Below are positions 37,776-48,387 of a stretch of DNA of 64,000 nucleotides, one piece after another. The DNA comes from an uncultured Clostridia bacterium. Its GTDB lineage: Bacteria; Bacillota; Clostridia; Oscillospirales; Ruminococcaceae. Below the pieces are notes generated by a model, which ran no database searches, was not told the origin of the DNA, and was given only the letters and a program-made list of their open reading frames with translations. Each line of letters starts with the position of its first letter. The first letter of the stretch is position 1. The position numbers were made by a program, and so were the translations under genes. Location: the NCBI GenBank assembly GCA_947627465.1, contig CANQWD010000006.1, forward strand, positions 42,089 to 106,088. The letters are read 5' to 3'.

Positions 37776-40604
37776 CTATTTTTCCAACATTCTCTTTAAA
37801 TACTCACCTGTGTAAGATTTTTTTACTTTGGCAATTTGCTCCGGAGTGCCTTTGGCGATAACCGTGCCGCCGTTGTCGCCGCCCTCGGGACCCATATCTA
37901 TGATGTAGTCGGCGGATTTGATAACGTCGAGATTGTGCTCGATAACAAGAACCGTGTTGCCCGCGTCCGTCAGCCGCTGTAAAATGTTGATAAGCTTCTG
38001 AACGTCCGCGGAGTGAAGACCCGTTGTCGGCTCGTCAAGAATGTAAATCGTCTTACCCGTGGAACGTTTTGAAAGCTCCGTCGCGAGTTTAATTCTTTGC
38101 GCTTCGCCGCCCGAAAGTGTAGTGGACGACTGTCCTATCTTGATATATCCCAATCCCACTTCTTCCAAGGTTTTCAGCTTGTTGTAAATTCGCGGAATAT
38201 TCGCGAAAAACTCTACGCCCTCCGAAACCGTCATTTCCAAAACGTCGTAGATATTTTTGTCCTTGTACTTGACTTCCAGCGTTTCGCGGTTGTAGTGGTG
38301 CCCTTTGCACACCTCGCACGGCACGAAAATATCAGGCAAAAAGTGCATTTCGATTTTGAGGATGCCGTCGCCCTCGCAGGCCTCGCAACGTCCGCCCTTT
38401 ACGTTGAACGAAAACCGCCCCGCCTTGTAGCCGCGCGTTTTCGCGTCGGTCGTCTGCGCGAACAGTTCGCGTATCTCGGTGAACACACCCGTGTAAGTTG
38501 CGGGATTGGAGCGCGGCGTTCTGCCGATAGGGGATTGGTCTATCATAATTACTTTGTCTAAATTTTCGAGACCTTCCATTTTTTTGAATTTTCCCGCGCG
38601 GACGCGCCCTTTATTCAGCTTGCCGAACAGGTGCTTGTAAATAACTTCGTTGACAAGCGAACTTTTTCCGCTGCCCGAAACTCCTGTAACGCAAGTGAAA
38701 ACGCCGATAGGAATATCTACGTCGATCTTTTTGAGATTGTTTTCCTCCGCGCCTATTACCTTAAGCCAACGATCGTCGGGTTTGCGGCGGTTTTCGGGAA
38801 CGGGTATCTTCAGTTTACCGCTTAAATACTGTCCCGTCACGGATTTTCTGCACTTTAAAATTCCTTTAGCGTCGCCGCTGTAAACAACATTTCCGCCGTG
38901 AACTCCCGCCGCGGGTCCGATATCGACTATCCAGTCGGCGGCGCGCATAGTGTCCTCATCGTGCTCGACTACGATAAGCGTGTTTCCGAGGTCGCGGAGA
39001 TTTTTTAAAGTAGCGATCAGCTTGTCGTTGTCGCGCTGATGAAGCCCGATAGACGGCTCGTCCAAGATGTAAAGAACGCCAGTAAGCGCACTGCCAATCT
39101 GCGTTGCAAGACGTATTCGCTGACTTTCGCCGCCCGAAAGCGTTCCCGCGTTTCGCGACAGCGTGAGATATTCCAAGCCCACGCTTTTGAGAAATCCGAG
39201 CCGCGCTTTTATTTCTTTCAGAATTTGTCCCGCTATCATTTGATCGCGTTCGGAAAGTTTCAAGTCGTCGATAAATTTCAGCGCGTTAACCACGGACATC
39301 TGCGTAAACTCGTAAATATTCAAGCCGCCGACCGTAACCGCCAAAGCCGTGTCGTTAAGCCGTTTGCCGTGACATTTCGGACATTCGACGTCGCTCATAA
39401 AATCTTCGAGAGCGTCGCGCGCGTACATTCCGACCTGCGCGTCGTTGTAACGCCGCTGTAAATTATTGGCAACGCCCTCAAAGTCTGTATAATACGAGCC
39501 GCCGCCTTGATTGCGCGGTCTTTTTATGAGTATCTTCTCGCCGTTCGTGCCGTACAGAAGTTCTTTGTATGCCTTTTTCGGTATCTTTGAGAGCGGCTCG
39601 TCAACGGAAAAACCGTGCCGTTCAGCAAGCGCGTCAAAGTACATAGCAGCTATGGAACCCTCGTTGTAAGTCCAGCCGTAGCCCTTTATTGCGCCGTCCT
39701 TTATCGACAGGTCGGGGTTCGGGATAATCAAATCGGGGTCTATTCTGCGGTAACTGCCTATGCCCGTACACTCCGGGCAAGCGCCGAACGGATTGTTGAA
39801 CGAGAACATTCGCGGCACAAGCTCCTCAACCGAAACGCCGTGCTCGGGGCAGGCGTAGCTTTGCGAAAAATGAAGCTCCTCGCCGTCGATTATATCAATA
39901 TAAACAAGTCCGCCCGTGAGCGCCCCCGCCGTTTCGATACTCTCTGAAAGGCGCGATTTTATGCCGTCTTTTATCACAAGGCGGTCTACTATTATTTCAA
40001 TGGAGTGCTTGATATTCTTTTCGAGCGTTATTTTCTCTGATAAGTCGTAGGTTATGCCGTCCACTCGAACTCTCGCGTAGCCCGACTTCCGCGCATTCTC
40101 GAATTCCTTTTTGTACTCGCCCTTACGTCCGCGAACTATCGGAGCGAGCACCTGAAATTTCGTTTTTTCGGGTAATTCGAGAACCTTATCGACTATCTCA
40201 TCAACGGTCTGTTGTTTTATCTCCCGACCGCATACGGGGCAGTGGGGAATGCCGATACGCGCGTACATCAGTCGCAGATAGTCGTAAATCTCCGTGACCG
40301 TGCCGACTGTCGAGCGCGGGTTTTTGGACGTGGTTTTCTGATCTATCGAGATAGCGGGGGAAAGCCCGTCAATGCTGTCCACGTCGGGTTTTTCCATTTG
40401 TCCGAGAAACTGCCGCGCGTAGCTTGAAAGGCTCTCCATATAGCGGCGCTGTCCGTCCGCAAAAATCGTGTCAAACGCCAGCGATGATTTTCCCGAACCG
40501 GAAACGCCCGTAAGCACGACCAGCTTATCACGCGGGATAGTTACGTCGATATTATTGAGGTTGTGCTCCCGAGCGCCCTTTATTACTATTTTATCATTTG
40601 CCAT
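37776..40604 (-). CDS. uvrA: Excinuclease ABC subunit UvrA
   Basis: [63 protein letters not shown]. Confidence 0.98.
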   Translation of the reverse strand: MANDKIVIKGAREHNLNNIDVTIPRDKLVVLTGVSGSGKSSLAFDTIFADGQRRYMESLSSYARQFLGQMEKPDVDSIDGLSPAISIDQKTTSKNPRSTVGTVTEIYDYLRLMYARIGIPHCPVCGREIKQQTVDEIVDKVLELPEKTKFQVLAPIVRGRKGEYKKEFENARKSGYARVRVDGITYDLSEKITLEKNIKHSIEIIVDRLVIKDGIKSRLSESIETAGALTGGLVYIDIIDGEELHFSQSYACPEHGVSVEELVPRMFSFNNPFGACPECTGIGSYRRIDPDLIIPNPDLSIKDGAIKGYGWTYNEGSIAAMYFDALAERHGFSVDEPLSKIPKKAYKELLYGTNGEKILIKRPRNQGGGSYYTDFEGVANNLQRRYNDAQVGMYARDALEDFMSDVECPKCHGKRLNDTALAVTVGGLNIYEFTQMSVVNALKFIDDLKLSERDQMIAGQILKEIKARLGFLKSVGLEYLTLSRNAGTLSGGESQRIRLATQIGSALTGVLYILDEPSIGLHQRDNDKLIATLKNLRDLGNTLIVVEHDEDTMRAADWIVDIGPAAGVHGGNVVYSGDAKGILKCRKSVTGQYLSGKLKIPVPENRRKPDDRWLKVIGAEENNLKKIDVDIPIGVFTCVTGVSGSGKSSLVNEVIYKHLFGKLNKGRVRAGKFKKMEGLENLDKVIMIDQSPIGRTPRSNPATYTGVFTEIRELFAQTTDAKTRGYKAGRFSFNVKGGRCEACEGDGILKIEMHFLPDIFVPCEVCKGHHYNRETLEVKYKDKNIYDVLEMTVSEGVEFFANIPRIYNKLKTLEEVGLGYIKIGQSSTTLSGGEAQRIKLATELSKRSTGKTIYILDEPTTGLHSADVQKLINILQRLTDAGNTVLVIEHNLDVIKSADYIIDMGPEGGDNGGTVIAKGTPEQIAKVKKSYTGEYLKRMLEK

Positions 40605-40678
40605 TTTTGTCTCCTAAAAAATCAATGCAAGGTTTTATGTTTTCCGCAAATTCATTATATCACATTTTGGTGAATTTG

Positions 40679-40837
40679 TCAAGCCTTGTTTTGATAATGT
40701 AATTTTCGGTATTCTTCCGCAAACCGCGTAAGCTTGTAAACGCCGTTTTCACGGCAGCCTTTGCCGCCGCCGTCGTGAAAAAATCCGCAGGTTTCGCAAT
40801 TGCCGCCGCAAGGAGTGACCTTTGAAAAATCCGTCAT
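40679..40837 (-). CDS. Small Cys-rich protein (52 aa), translationally coupled to upstream CPBP gene
   Basis: [55 protein letters not shown] overlaps the CPBP stop (ATGA); AAAGGAG RBS. Confidence 0.72.
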   Translation of the reverse strand: MTDFSKVTPCGGNCETCGFFHDGGGKGCRENGVYKLTRFAEEYRKLHYQNKA

Positions 40838-41598
40838 TCCTGTAACTCCTTTACCCGGTCGCGCAAAGCGGAGCCTTTCCGTATCATAATCACGCAGAGC
40901 AATGCCGAAACGATCCCCGCGGCAATTGCGATTATAAGCTGAACGGTAAAATCCGTTCCGTTCAGCGCGTCGGGTATAAGTCCTCCGAGATTTCCCGCAA
41001 GATGAGCCGCAATTGCCGAAAAAAGAGAACCGGTTTTTTCATACGCAAGACTGAAGATCAGTCCGCCGAGCATAGCGTGAACAGCCGTTATGATACTGCC
41101 TGTCATCAAATGAACCGCTCCGAACAAAACCGCGCTTATGAGAACGGACGGAACAGCTTTCAAGGCTCGGCGCAGCTCCGTCATAATCATACCGCGGAAT
41201 ACAAATTCCTCGGTGATCGGCGCGATAACGTAGATCGCCGCGATATATGCCGCAACGCTGTTTCCCACCGTATCCGTCATTTCGCCCGTCAGAACCTTTG
41301 GGATAGGTAAAATCTCCTGAAATGTGCTTGAAAAAACAGAAAAGCAAAATCCCGCGCCGACAGGGAGAAGAAACGCGGTAATCGGTGCACCGACAAGCCT
41401 GCATTTTTCGGTGATTTTCACTTTTCGCAGCTTTAAAATCACAACGGCGGAAATAAGGTAAATAAGCTGCGCCACGCCGCTGATAAGCGAGATGTGATCG
41501 TTCGGGTTATCGAATAACATCATAGCCGCCGAAGAAATCACACCTATAACCAGCACAAATGATAACGCAATGAGAGCCGCTTTTAATACTTTTTTCAT
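40834..41598 (-). CDS. CPBP-family intramembrane metalloprotease, C-terminus resembling UvrB tail
   Basis: [33 protein letters not shown]; ends [11 protein letters not shown]. Confidence 0.83.
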   Translation of the reverse strand: MKKVLKAALIALSFVLVIGVISSAAMMLFDNPNDHISLISGVAQLIYLISAVVILKLRKVKITEKCRLVGAPITAFLLPVGAGFCFSVFSSTFQEILPIPKVLTGEMTDTVGNSVAAYIAAIYVIAPITEEFVFRGMIMTELRRALKAVPSVLISAVLFGAVHLMTGSIITAVHAMLGGLIFSLAYEKTGSLFSAIAAHLAGNLGGLIPDALNGTDFTVQLIIAIAAGIVSALLCVIMIRKGSALRDRVKELQE

Positions 41599-43568
41599 TC
41601 CTGTAACTCCTTTATTCTGTCGCGCAGATACGCTGCGTGCTCAAAGTCGAGAAGTTTCGCCGCCTTTTTCATCTCGGCGGTGTAACGCGCGATAAGCTGT
41701 TCGCGTTCGCGGCGCGGGAGCTTCTTTATTTCGGATTTGGAGCGTTTCTTGGTCTCCTTTTTGGTTATCTCCAGAACGTCCCGAACTTCCTTGATGATAG
41801 TTTTCGGGATAATGCCGTTTTCCGTGTTGTAACGCTGTTGAATTTCGCGGCGGCGTTGTGTCTCGGTGATAGCAAGCTCCATAGAGCGTGTAACCTCGTC
41901 CGCATACATAATTACCGTGCCCTCCGCGTTACGCGCGGCGCGTCCTATCGTCTGCACAAGCGACGTTTCGGAGCGCAGAAAACCCTCCTTGTCCGCGTCG
42001 AGTATGGCAACTAGCGACACCTCGGGAATATCCAGCCCCTCGCGGAGCAGGTTAATTCCCACAAGCACGTCGAATTCGCCCTCGCGCAGGTCGCGGATTA
42101 TTTCCATGCGCTCTATCGTGTCGATATCGTGGTGCACATAGCGAACCTTGATACCCGCCTTTTCGAGAAAGTCCGTCAAATCCTCCGCCATTTTCTTGGT
42201 AAGCGTCGTAACGAGCACGCGCTGTTTCTTTTCGACGCGTGTGTTTATCTCGCTTATCAAGTCCTCTATTTGACCGTCGGTCGGTTTTACGATTATCTCG
42301 GGGTCGAGCAGTCCCGTCGGACGGATTATCTGCTCGACTATCTGCGTGGAGCGCTCTTTCTCGAAATCTCCGGGAGTTGCCGAAACGAACACCGCTTGCG
42401 GTATCTTCTCGTAAAATTCATCGAAATTGAGCGGTCGGTTGTCGTAAGCGCACGGCAGTCTGAAGCCGTAGTCGACGAGGTTTTTCTTTCGCGCAACGTC
42501 GCCGCCGTACATACCGCGAACTTGCGGCAAAGTAACGTGGCTCTCGTCCACCATAAGCAGAAAATCCTCGGGAAAGTGGTCGATAAGCGTTATCGGAGTG
42601 CTTCCGGGCGGTCTGCGCGCAAGCACGCGCGAGTAGTTCTCAACGCCTTTGCAGGTGCCTATCTCGCGCAGCATTTCCATATCGTAGCGCGTGCGCTGTT
42701 CAATGCGCTGCGCTTCTATCAGCTTGTTGTTGTCCTTGAAGAACTTCACGCGTTCTTCCAACTCGTTTTCAAGCTCCTCAAGAGCCTCGTCCATTTTCTC
42801 CTTGCCTATAATGTAGTGCGAAGCGGGAAAAATCATAGCGTGCAATATTGTCGCGCGGGTGTTGCCCGTAACGACCTCAAACTCGCTTATGCGGTCGATC
42901 TCGTCTCCGAAAAACTCCACACGGACGGCGTTTTCGTTTGTGCTGCCCGCGGGGTAGATCTCAAGAGTATCGCCTTTAACGCGGAATTTGTTGCGCACGA
43001 AATTCAGCTCGTTGCGTTCGTATTGCATTTCCACAAGCCTTTTGATGACTTCCTCGCGCGAAATCTCCTGCCCTTGCCGCAATGACAGCGTGTTGCAGCG
43101 GTAATCGTCCGGAGAGCCGAGCGAGTAAATGCACGATACCGACGAAACAATTATTACATCGCGGCGCTCGGCTAAAGAAGCCGTCGCAGAGTGCCGAAGT
43201 CTGTCTATTTCGTCGTTTATCGCGCTGTCCTTTTCAATGTACGCGTCGGTTGAGGGAATATACGCTTCGGGCTGATAGTAGTCGTAGTAGCTTACGAAAA
43301 ACTCCACCGCGTTATTTGGAAAGAACTCGCGAAACTCGCTGCAAAGCTGCGCCGCAAGCGTTTTGTTGTGCGCCAAAACGAGCGTGGGCTTGTTGACGTT
43401 CGCGATAATGTTCGCCATAGTGAAAGTTTTTCCCGAGCCGGTAATGCCGAGAAGCGTCTGCTCCTTGTCGCCGCGCAGAACGCCCTCGGAGAGCGCCTTT
43501 ATAGCTTCGGGCTGATCGCCCGTAGGTTTGTATTCGCTGTGAAGCTCAAATTTTTTAGAAGTATCCAT
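41595..43568 (-). CDS. uvrB: Excinuclease ABC subunit UvrB
   Basis: [44 protein letters not shown]; ends [13 protein letters not shown]. Confidence 0.98.
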   Translation of the reverse strand: MDTSKKFELHSEYKPTGDQPEAIKALSEGVLRGDKEQTLLGITGSGKTFTMANIIANVNKPTLVLAHNKTLAAQLCSEFREFFPNNAVEFFVSYYDYYQPEAYIPSTDAYIEKDSAINDEIDRLRHSATASLAERRDVIIVSSVSCIYSLGSPDDYRCNTLSLRQGQEISREEVIKRLVEMQYERNELNFVRNKFRVKGDTLEIYPAGSTNENAVRVEFFGDEIDRISEFEVVTGNTRATILHAMIFPASHYIIGKEKMDEALEELENELEERVKFFKDNNKLIEAQRIEQRTRYDMEMLREIGTCKGVENYSRVLARRPPGSTPITLIDHFPEDFLLMVDESHVTLPQVRGMYGGDVARKKNLVDYGFRLPCAYDNRPLNFDEFYEKIPQAVFVSATPGDFEKERSTQIVEQIIRPTGLLDPEIIVKPTDGQIEDLISEINTRVEKKQRVLVTTLTKKMAEDLTDFLEKAGIKVRYVHHDIDTIERMEIIRDLREGEFDVLVGINLLREGLDIPEVSLVAILDADKEGFLRSETSLVQTIGRAARNAEGTVIMYADEVTRSMELAITETQRRREIQQRYNTENGIIPKTIIKEVRDVLEITKKETKKRSKSEIKKLPRREREQLIARYTAEMKKAAKLLDFEHAAYLRDRIKELQE

Positions 43569-43586
43569 AGTTTCCCCTTAATCAAA

Positions 43587-44282
43587 TCAGTACCATATCT
43601 CCGACACTGCGCCCTCTGAACGAAGGGAATAGCCTTGATCGCCGCAAATAATAACGTGATCCATAAATTCAATGCCGAATTCCTTTAATAAATTTCCAAG
43701 CTTGCGCGTTACGTTTATGTCCTCGCCGGAAGTGTATGCGTATCCCTCTGAATGATTGTGTGCCAGAATTACGGAAGCGCATTTGTAATTTAACGCCTGT
43801 CTTATTATTTCACTACAATCAACAACGATGTGCTCGGAGTCGTTTCCGGGAAAGTTGTCCTTGTAAATAATATTGAGGCTGCGATCCAACAAAAAGAAGG
43901 AACTGCATTCATAAGAAAGGTTCTTATAATAATCAAGACAAAATTTAACGGTTGACTGTGAAGCTTCCATTTTTATAAGCTTTGTTTTTTGTTGGTTCAG
44001 ATATACGGAAAGTTCGCCTAAAAAACGAAGCTGGGTCGCTGCGTTTTCGCCAATGCCCTTGATATTTATAAGTTTCGATATCGGCGCGTTAAGCGCGTCC
44101 TTGATTGAGCCGAATGTATTGATAAGAGAATGCGCGGTCTCATTTGTGTTAACTCGCGGCAAGCACAAAAAGAGAATTATCTCCATAATTTCGTGTTCTT
44201 CAAAACCCGATAATCCGTTTTTGAGATATTTTTGCCACATTCTGCTTCTGTGACCGTTGTGAACGTCTCCTTTTTCGGACAT
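43587..44282 (-). CDS. radC: JAB-domain DNA repair protein RadC
   Basis: NIKGIGENAATQLRFLGEL; SVILAHNHSEGYAYTSGEDINVTRKL. Confidence 0.9.
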   Translation of the reverse strand: MSEKGDVHNGHRSRMWQKYLKNGLSGFEEHEIMEIILFLCLPRVNTNETAHSLINTFGSIKDALNAPISKLINIKGIGENAATQLRFLGELSVYLNQQKTKLIKMEASQSTVKFCLDYYKNLSYECSSFFLLDRSLNIIYKDNFPGNDSEHIVVDCSEIIRQALNYKCASVILAHNHSEGYAYTSGEDINVTRKLGNLLKEFGIEFMDHVIICGDQGYSLRSEGAVSEIWY

Positions 44283-44422
44283 TATCTCACCTCGTTTAGT
44301 TAGTAATTAGAAATGCATTTCCTTGTGTAAATGCTCAAACGTCTATCCCTATTCTATCAAATTATTCGGACTTTGTCAAGATGTAAAACGCGCCCGCAGT
44401 TAAGACCGGCGAGCGCATAATT

Positions 44423-45604
44423 TTATCTTATTTCAAAATCCTTGCCAACATTGAAGATAAGCGCCGTCATCGCGAGGTCTGACAGCTTGCTTCCTTTATC
44501 TATAGCCTGTGATATGCAGTTGAAAGTCGCACTGTTGCTTACCAGCCTGCGGAAAACTTCGTCTGTCTTTTCGCCGAAAACCCCGTTTGAAAACAGCGTA
44601 AAAACAGAGGAGCAAATCGGATAATAATCGTAAAGCTGACTGCGGTAAACCGTAATAGGCTCGCCGTCCTCGGACTTTATCTGCACAGTTTCGGGAAATG
44701 TCGCTTCGGAAAGCGCGTTCTCCGCGCAAATCTCGGGAATAAACAGGAAACATTCCCACGCTAATGTCACATCGCCGAATTCGGCTGTCAATGTTTGCGG
44801 GAGAGCTTGAAGATCCTCGCTGCTTTTGACCTCGTTAAATAGCTCTATCGCTCTTTTTACTTTGGAGATCAAAACCTTGCGTCCGTCTAAACCGCTGTAT
44901 AGCTTTTGCGGCTGTACGTCCTGCTTGATGAAAAAGAACTGCTTCTGCGACGCGAATTGTTCAACGTTCCACTGCGCGGCGTGCTTTTCAACTATTGCCC
45001 CAAGTTCCGCCGACGGAATGTCGTTTACCCGCACTTCGCCCGTGACTTGTTGATCGTTTTTTCCGATAGCCTTAGAAGCGAAGATCTTCACGTAACACAT
45101 TTTACGGTCGCCAAGCCGTTTTACGATCTCTTTTTTCAGCATATCCCAATATTTTAAAGCGACGGTTTCCGAATTGTCTATGTCGATGTTTTCGCCCATT
45201 CCCACGAGATCGCTGCCGTAGACTTTCCATGTGTGACTTTTTCCGTTAAACGTGCTTGTGACGGGTTTTCCGTTTTCGCCGTTTTTCATTTGGATAATAC
45301 CGTTCATAAACGCGAAAAGAAACGAACCCACGCAAGAGCCTATCGCCGTATCGATGTCTTTTCCCGTTGCGGCGCAGCATTCGTAAAGCGGTTCGTCAAA
45401 GTCGGGATCGGAGATGTTGAAGCCGACGACCGCAATATGTTCATCACTCTGCTCAATGCGCGGCGTTATTGTCATGCCCCATTCGGAACAGAAAATGCCG
45501 TCTCCGCGTATCTCGTTTTCGACCGCTTCCGCAAGGCTGCTGTGGACGCTTTCCAAAACACGTCTTAGCGGGTCGTACTTGTGATGCCGTTCAAAGATAC
45601 TCAT
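44423..45604 (-). CDS. Conserved hypothetical protein (possible DUF6348-type)
   Basis: Intact 393-aa ORF between radC and pduL. Confidence 0.6.
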   Translation of the reverse strand: MSIFERHHKYDPLRRVLESVHSSLAEAVENEIRGDGIFCSEWGMTITPRIEQSDEHIAVVGFNISDPDFDEPLYECCAATGKDIDTAIGSCVGSFLFAFMNGIIQMKNGENGKPVTSTFNGKSHTWKVYGSDLVGMGENIDIDNSETVALKYWDMLKKEIVKRLGDRKMCYVKIFASKAIGKNDQQVTGEVRVNDIPSAELGAIVEKHAAQWNVEQFASQKQFFFIKQDVQPQKLYSGLDGRKVLISKVKRAIELFNEVKSSEDLQALPQTLTAEFGDVTLAWECFLFIPEICAENALSEATFPETVQIKSEDGEPITVYRSQLYDYYPICSSVFTLFSNGVFGEKTDEVFRRLVSNSATFNCISQAIDKGSKLSDLAMTALIFNVGKDFEIR

Positions 45605-46182
45605 TACAGCTCCTTGATGATCTCGCCCATAAGTCCGGGCGTTGCGCTAATGGCGTTGGACTCGTCCGTGTCGATGTGCATAGCGTCCGCGAAATCGTCT
45701 CTTACACGAACAACTACATCGCCGAGAACCGCCGCTCTGCCGTTGGTCTTGCACTTTACCCAGACAACGTCCTTGCTTTTGAGACCGAGTTTCTCGGCGG
45801 TTGCGGGAGTGAGATGGATATGGCGCTTAGCGACGATAACGCCCTCTTTGATAGTTACCTCGCCCGCGGGACCTTTGAGCGTACAGCCGGGAGTACCCGC
45901 GATGTCGCCGCTTTCGCGTATTGCGATATCAACGCCGATAGAACGCGCGTCCGTAGCCGACAGCTCCACTTGGTTCGCGCTTCTGCACGGACCGAGTATA
46001 GAAACGTTTGCAAGCTCTCTCTTGGGTCCCACAACGGTAACTCTCTGCTCGCTCGCAAACTGCCCGGGCTGCGAAAGGTCTTTTTTCTTGGTAAGCTCCG
46101 CGCCCTTGCCGAACAGTATCTCAAGGGTCTCTTTTGTTACGTGAACGTGACGCGCCGATGTTTCGATAAGTACTTCTGCCAT
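45604..46182 (-). CDS. pduL: Phosphate propanoyltransferase PduL
   Basis: VLIETSARHVHVTKETLEILFGKGAELTKKKDLSQPGQFASEQRV; VIVAKRHIHLTP. Confidence 0.93.
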   Translation of the reverse strand: MAEVLIETSARHVHVTKETLEILFGKGAELTKKKDLSQPGQFASEQRVTVVGPKRELANVSILGPCRSANQVELSATDARSIGVDIAIRESGDIAGTPGCTLKGPAGEVTIKEGVIVAKRHIHLTPATAEKLGLKSKDVVWVKCKTNGRAAVLGDVVVRVRDDFADAMHIDTDESNAISATPGLMGEIIKEL

Positions 46183-46235
46183 TATTTTGTCCTCCAAAAT
46201 TTGATTTAGGCAAATTGCCCAATAATTACTCTTTC

Positions 46236-46264
46236 ATTATACTACATTTTTTCAAAAAAATCAA
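46236..46264 (-). promoter_or_regulatory. Divergent promoter toward pduL
   Basis: Minus strand TTGATT (46264-46259), 17 bp, TATAAT (46241-46236). Confidence 0.65.
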
Positions 46265-46290
46265 TAAAAACTATTGATTTTTTTGAAAAA
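46248..46290. promoter_or_regulatory. Perfect 19-bp AT-rich inverted repeat spanning both divergent -35 boxes
   Basis: TTTTTCAAAAAAATCAATA-AAAAC-TATTGATTTTTTTGAAAAA. Confidence 0.85.
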
Positions 46291-46302
46291 ATATGTTATA
46301 AT
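46274..46302 (+). promoter_or_regulatory. Promoter toward the fur-family regulator/znu locus
   Basis: TTGATT (46274-46279), 17 bp, TGtTATAAT (-10 at 46297-46302). Confidence 0.68.
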
Positions 46303-46304
46303 TT

Positions 46305-46323
46305 GAAAATGATAGTCAATATC
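46305..46323 (+). promoter_or_regulatory. Fur/Zur-box-like operator overlapping the start region
   Basis: GAAAATGATAGTCAATATC matches GATAATGATAATCATTATC at 16 of 19 positions by eye. Confidence 0.6.
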
Positions 46324-46468
46324 AATTTATGCTTGCGGAAAATCCGTAATAATACTACATTTCCTTACATTTGTTCGCATAAGCGAGAACAATAGTATGT
46401 GACTTTACAAGACGGATTTTTTTCGCGAATTTGTGAAAAGGATATTTTTTGAAGGTGCAGAGGTAAAA

Positions 46469-46870
46469 ATGAGCGACAACGAATATAAAACCAAACAGCG
46501 CGACGAGATAGTGGAGTTTTTCAATTCTCACCGCGGAAAATGCTACACGGCGAAAGAACTTATTAGAAGCGGCGAGGTAAGTTCCGGTGAGGCGACTGTT
46601 TACAGAACGCTGTCAAGGCTAGCCAATCAAGGCATTCTCAAACGTTTTACGGACGGCGAGGCGGCGTGCTATCAGCTTAACGAGAGCGAGGAATGCTCAC
46701 GGCATTTTCATTTGAAGTGCGAAAAATGCGGCAAACTTATTCACATGGATTGCGGCTTTATGGCGGAAATGAGCAGTCATATCGAACAAAGCCATAATTT
46801 CTTTGTGGATATCGGCAAAACCGTGATCTACGGATTATGCGGAGAGTGTAAGGAGAAAGAGAATGTTTAG
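46469..46870 (+). CDS. Fur-family transcriptional regulator (probably Zur)
   Basis: TKQRDEIVEFFNSHRGKCYTAKEL, EATVYRTLSRLANQGILKRF, HFHLKCEKCGKLIHMDC, GLCGEC; next to zinc-type ABC genes. Confidence 0.85.
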   Translation: MSDNEYKTKQRDEIVEFFNSHRGKCYTAKELIRSGEVSSGEATVYRTLSRLANQGILKRFTDGEAACYQLNESEECSRHFHLKCEKCGKLIHMDCGFMAEMSSHIEQSHNFFVDIGKTVIYGLCGECKEKENV

Positions 46871-47813
46871 AAAACTTATCGCGGTTCTGACCGCGGCGGC
46901 GATCGCGCTGTTTTGCGGCTGTTCGTCGGCGGAATCTCGCGGCGAAAAGCTGCAAATAGTCACTACGATATTTCCGGCTTACGACTTCGCGCGGCAGATA
47001 TTCGGCGACAAAGCCGATATCACTTTGCTTTTAAAGCCCGGAACGGAAAGCCACAGCTACGACCCGTCCGCACAGGATATCGTCAAAATAGACAAGTGCG
47101 ACTTGTTTATTTACAACGGCGGCGAGAGCGACGCTTGGGTTGAAAACGTCCTTAAATCCGCCAACAAGGTAAACTCGCTTAAAATGATGAACTTTGTTGA
47201 AGCAATCGAGGAGGAAAAACTTGTCGGCACTGAAGATGAAAGTCACGAGGAACACGACCACGACGAGGGCGAGGAAGAATATGACGAGCACATCTGGACT
47301 TCGCCGAAAAACGCCGCGCTTATCGTCGACGGCATTAAAAGCGAAGCCATAAGGCTTGATACAAGTAACCGCGATATCTACAAGAAAAACGCGGACGATT
47401 ACTCCGCTAAGATAAACGACTTGGATAAGCGTTTCGGTGAACTTCTGGCGGGGGAGAGCCGCTATTTTGTGTTCGGCGACCGCTTTCCATTGCTTTACTT
47501 CTTTAAAGAGTATGGGCTGAACTACTACGCCGCGTTCCCGGGGTGCGGCGCGGAGACTGAGCCGTCAGCGCAAATCATTGCGTTTCTTACCGATAAGCTC
47601 AAAGATGACGACACGGTGAAAACGGTGTTTTATATCGAGCTTTCCAATCACAAGCTGGCGGACACGTTGGCAAATGAAAACGGTCTGCAAACAGCCGAGT
47701 TCCACACCTGTCACAACATAACTGCCGATGATTTTCAAGCGGGGGAGAGCTATGTTTCGCTTATGGAGAGGAATTTCCAAACTTTGGAAAATACCTTAAA
47801 GAAAGGAACATAA
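46863..47813 (+). CDS. znuA: Zinc ABC transporter substrate-binding protein (ZnuA/AdcA type)
   Basis: IVTTIFPAYDFARQIFGDKADITLLLKPGTESHSYDPSAQDI; His-rich loop HEEHDHDEGEEEYDEHIWTSP. Confidence 0.9.
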   Translation: MFRKLIAVLTAAAIALFCGCSSAESRGEKLQIVTTIFPAYDFARQIFGDKADITLLLKPGTESHSYDPSAQDIVKIDKCDLFIYNGGESDAWVENVLKSANKVNSLKMMNFVEAIEEEKLVGTEDESHEEHDHDEGEEEYDEHIWTSPKNAALIVDGIKSEAIRLDTSNRDIYKKNADDYSAKINDLDKRFGELLAGESRYFVFGDRFPLLYFFKEYGLNYYAAFPGCGAETEPSAQIIAFLTDKLKDDDTVKTVFYIELSNHKLADTLANENGLQTAEFHTCHNITADDFQAGESYVSLMERNFQTLENTLKKGT

Positions 47814-47815
47814 AA

Positions 47816-48073
47816 ATGGGTCAGTTGGCAAATCTTCCGAATATCGGAAAGGTTGTTGAGGGGCAATTAAATCAAGTTGGCATCGATACCACCGAGCAGC
47901 ATGTGCAGACGGGCGCGGAAAGCGCATGGCTGAAAATACAGTCGATAGACAGCAGCGCGTGTATTCACAGGCTGTTGGCTCTTGAGGGTGCTATTCGCGG
48001 AATTAAGAAAACCGATATCCCGACCGAGCGTAAGGCGGAGCTTAAGGATTTTTACAATTTGCATAAACTTTAA
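47816..48073 (+). CDS. TfoX C-terminal-domain protein
   Basis: LANLPNIGKVVEGQLNQVGI...CIHRLLALEGAIRGIKK. Confidence 0.85.
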   Translation: MGQLANLPNIGKVVEGQLNQVGIDTTEQHVQTGAESAWLKIQSIDSSACIHRLLALEGAIRGIKKTDIPTERKAELKDFYNLHKL

Positions 48074-48110
48074 CTTGTGGGTAAATAAATTATTCGAGAT
48101 TTAAAGAGGT

Positions 48111-48308
48111 ATGGCGATGGAGCGGTTAAAGGCGTTTGAAGATATGCTGAACGATATAAAAAAGCAAGCCGAATACGAAACGGAACAGCTTAAACAACTG
48201 AAAGCGGCAGGCAGGGAGAAATCCGCAACATACCGTCAGTATCTGGGAAACCGTATGTTTTATAAGATGATGCTCGAAAAATATAAAGAGTATGGACTTA
48301 TTGAGTGA
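48111..48308 (+). CDS. Small charged helical hypothetical protein
   Basis: 65 aa, intact, in-line with the flanking genes; MERLKAFEDMLNDIKKQAEYETEQLKQLKAAGREKSATYRQYLGNR. Confidence 0.6.
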   Translation: MAMERLKAFEDMLNDIKKQAEYETEQLKQLKAAGREKSATYRQYLGNRMFYKMMLEKYKEYGLIE

Positions 48309-48387
48309 TATGTTTTTACCAAAAGTAAAACCGTCTCATTGACTTTGCGGTAACAATGCGCTATAATAAGCGCGGAGGTGTTGAATT

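Noticed and set aside
42129-43085. 318-aa plus-strand ORF inside uvrB
   Set aside because: Antisense shadow ORF, composition without motifs, no RBS; uvrB is clearly the real gene.
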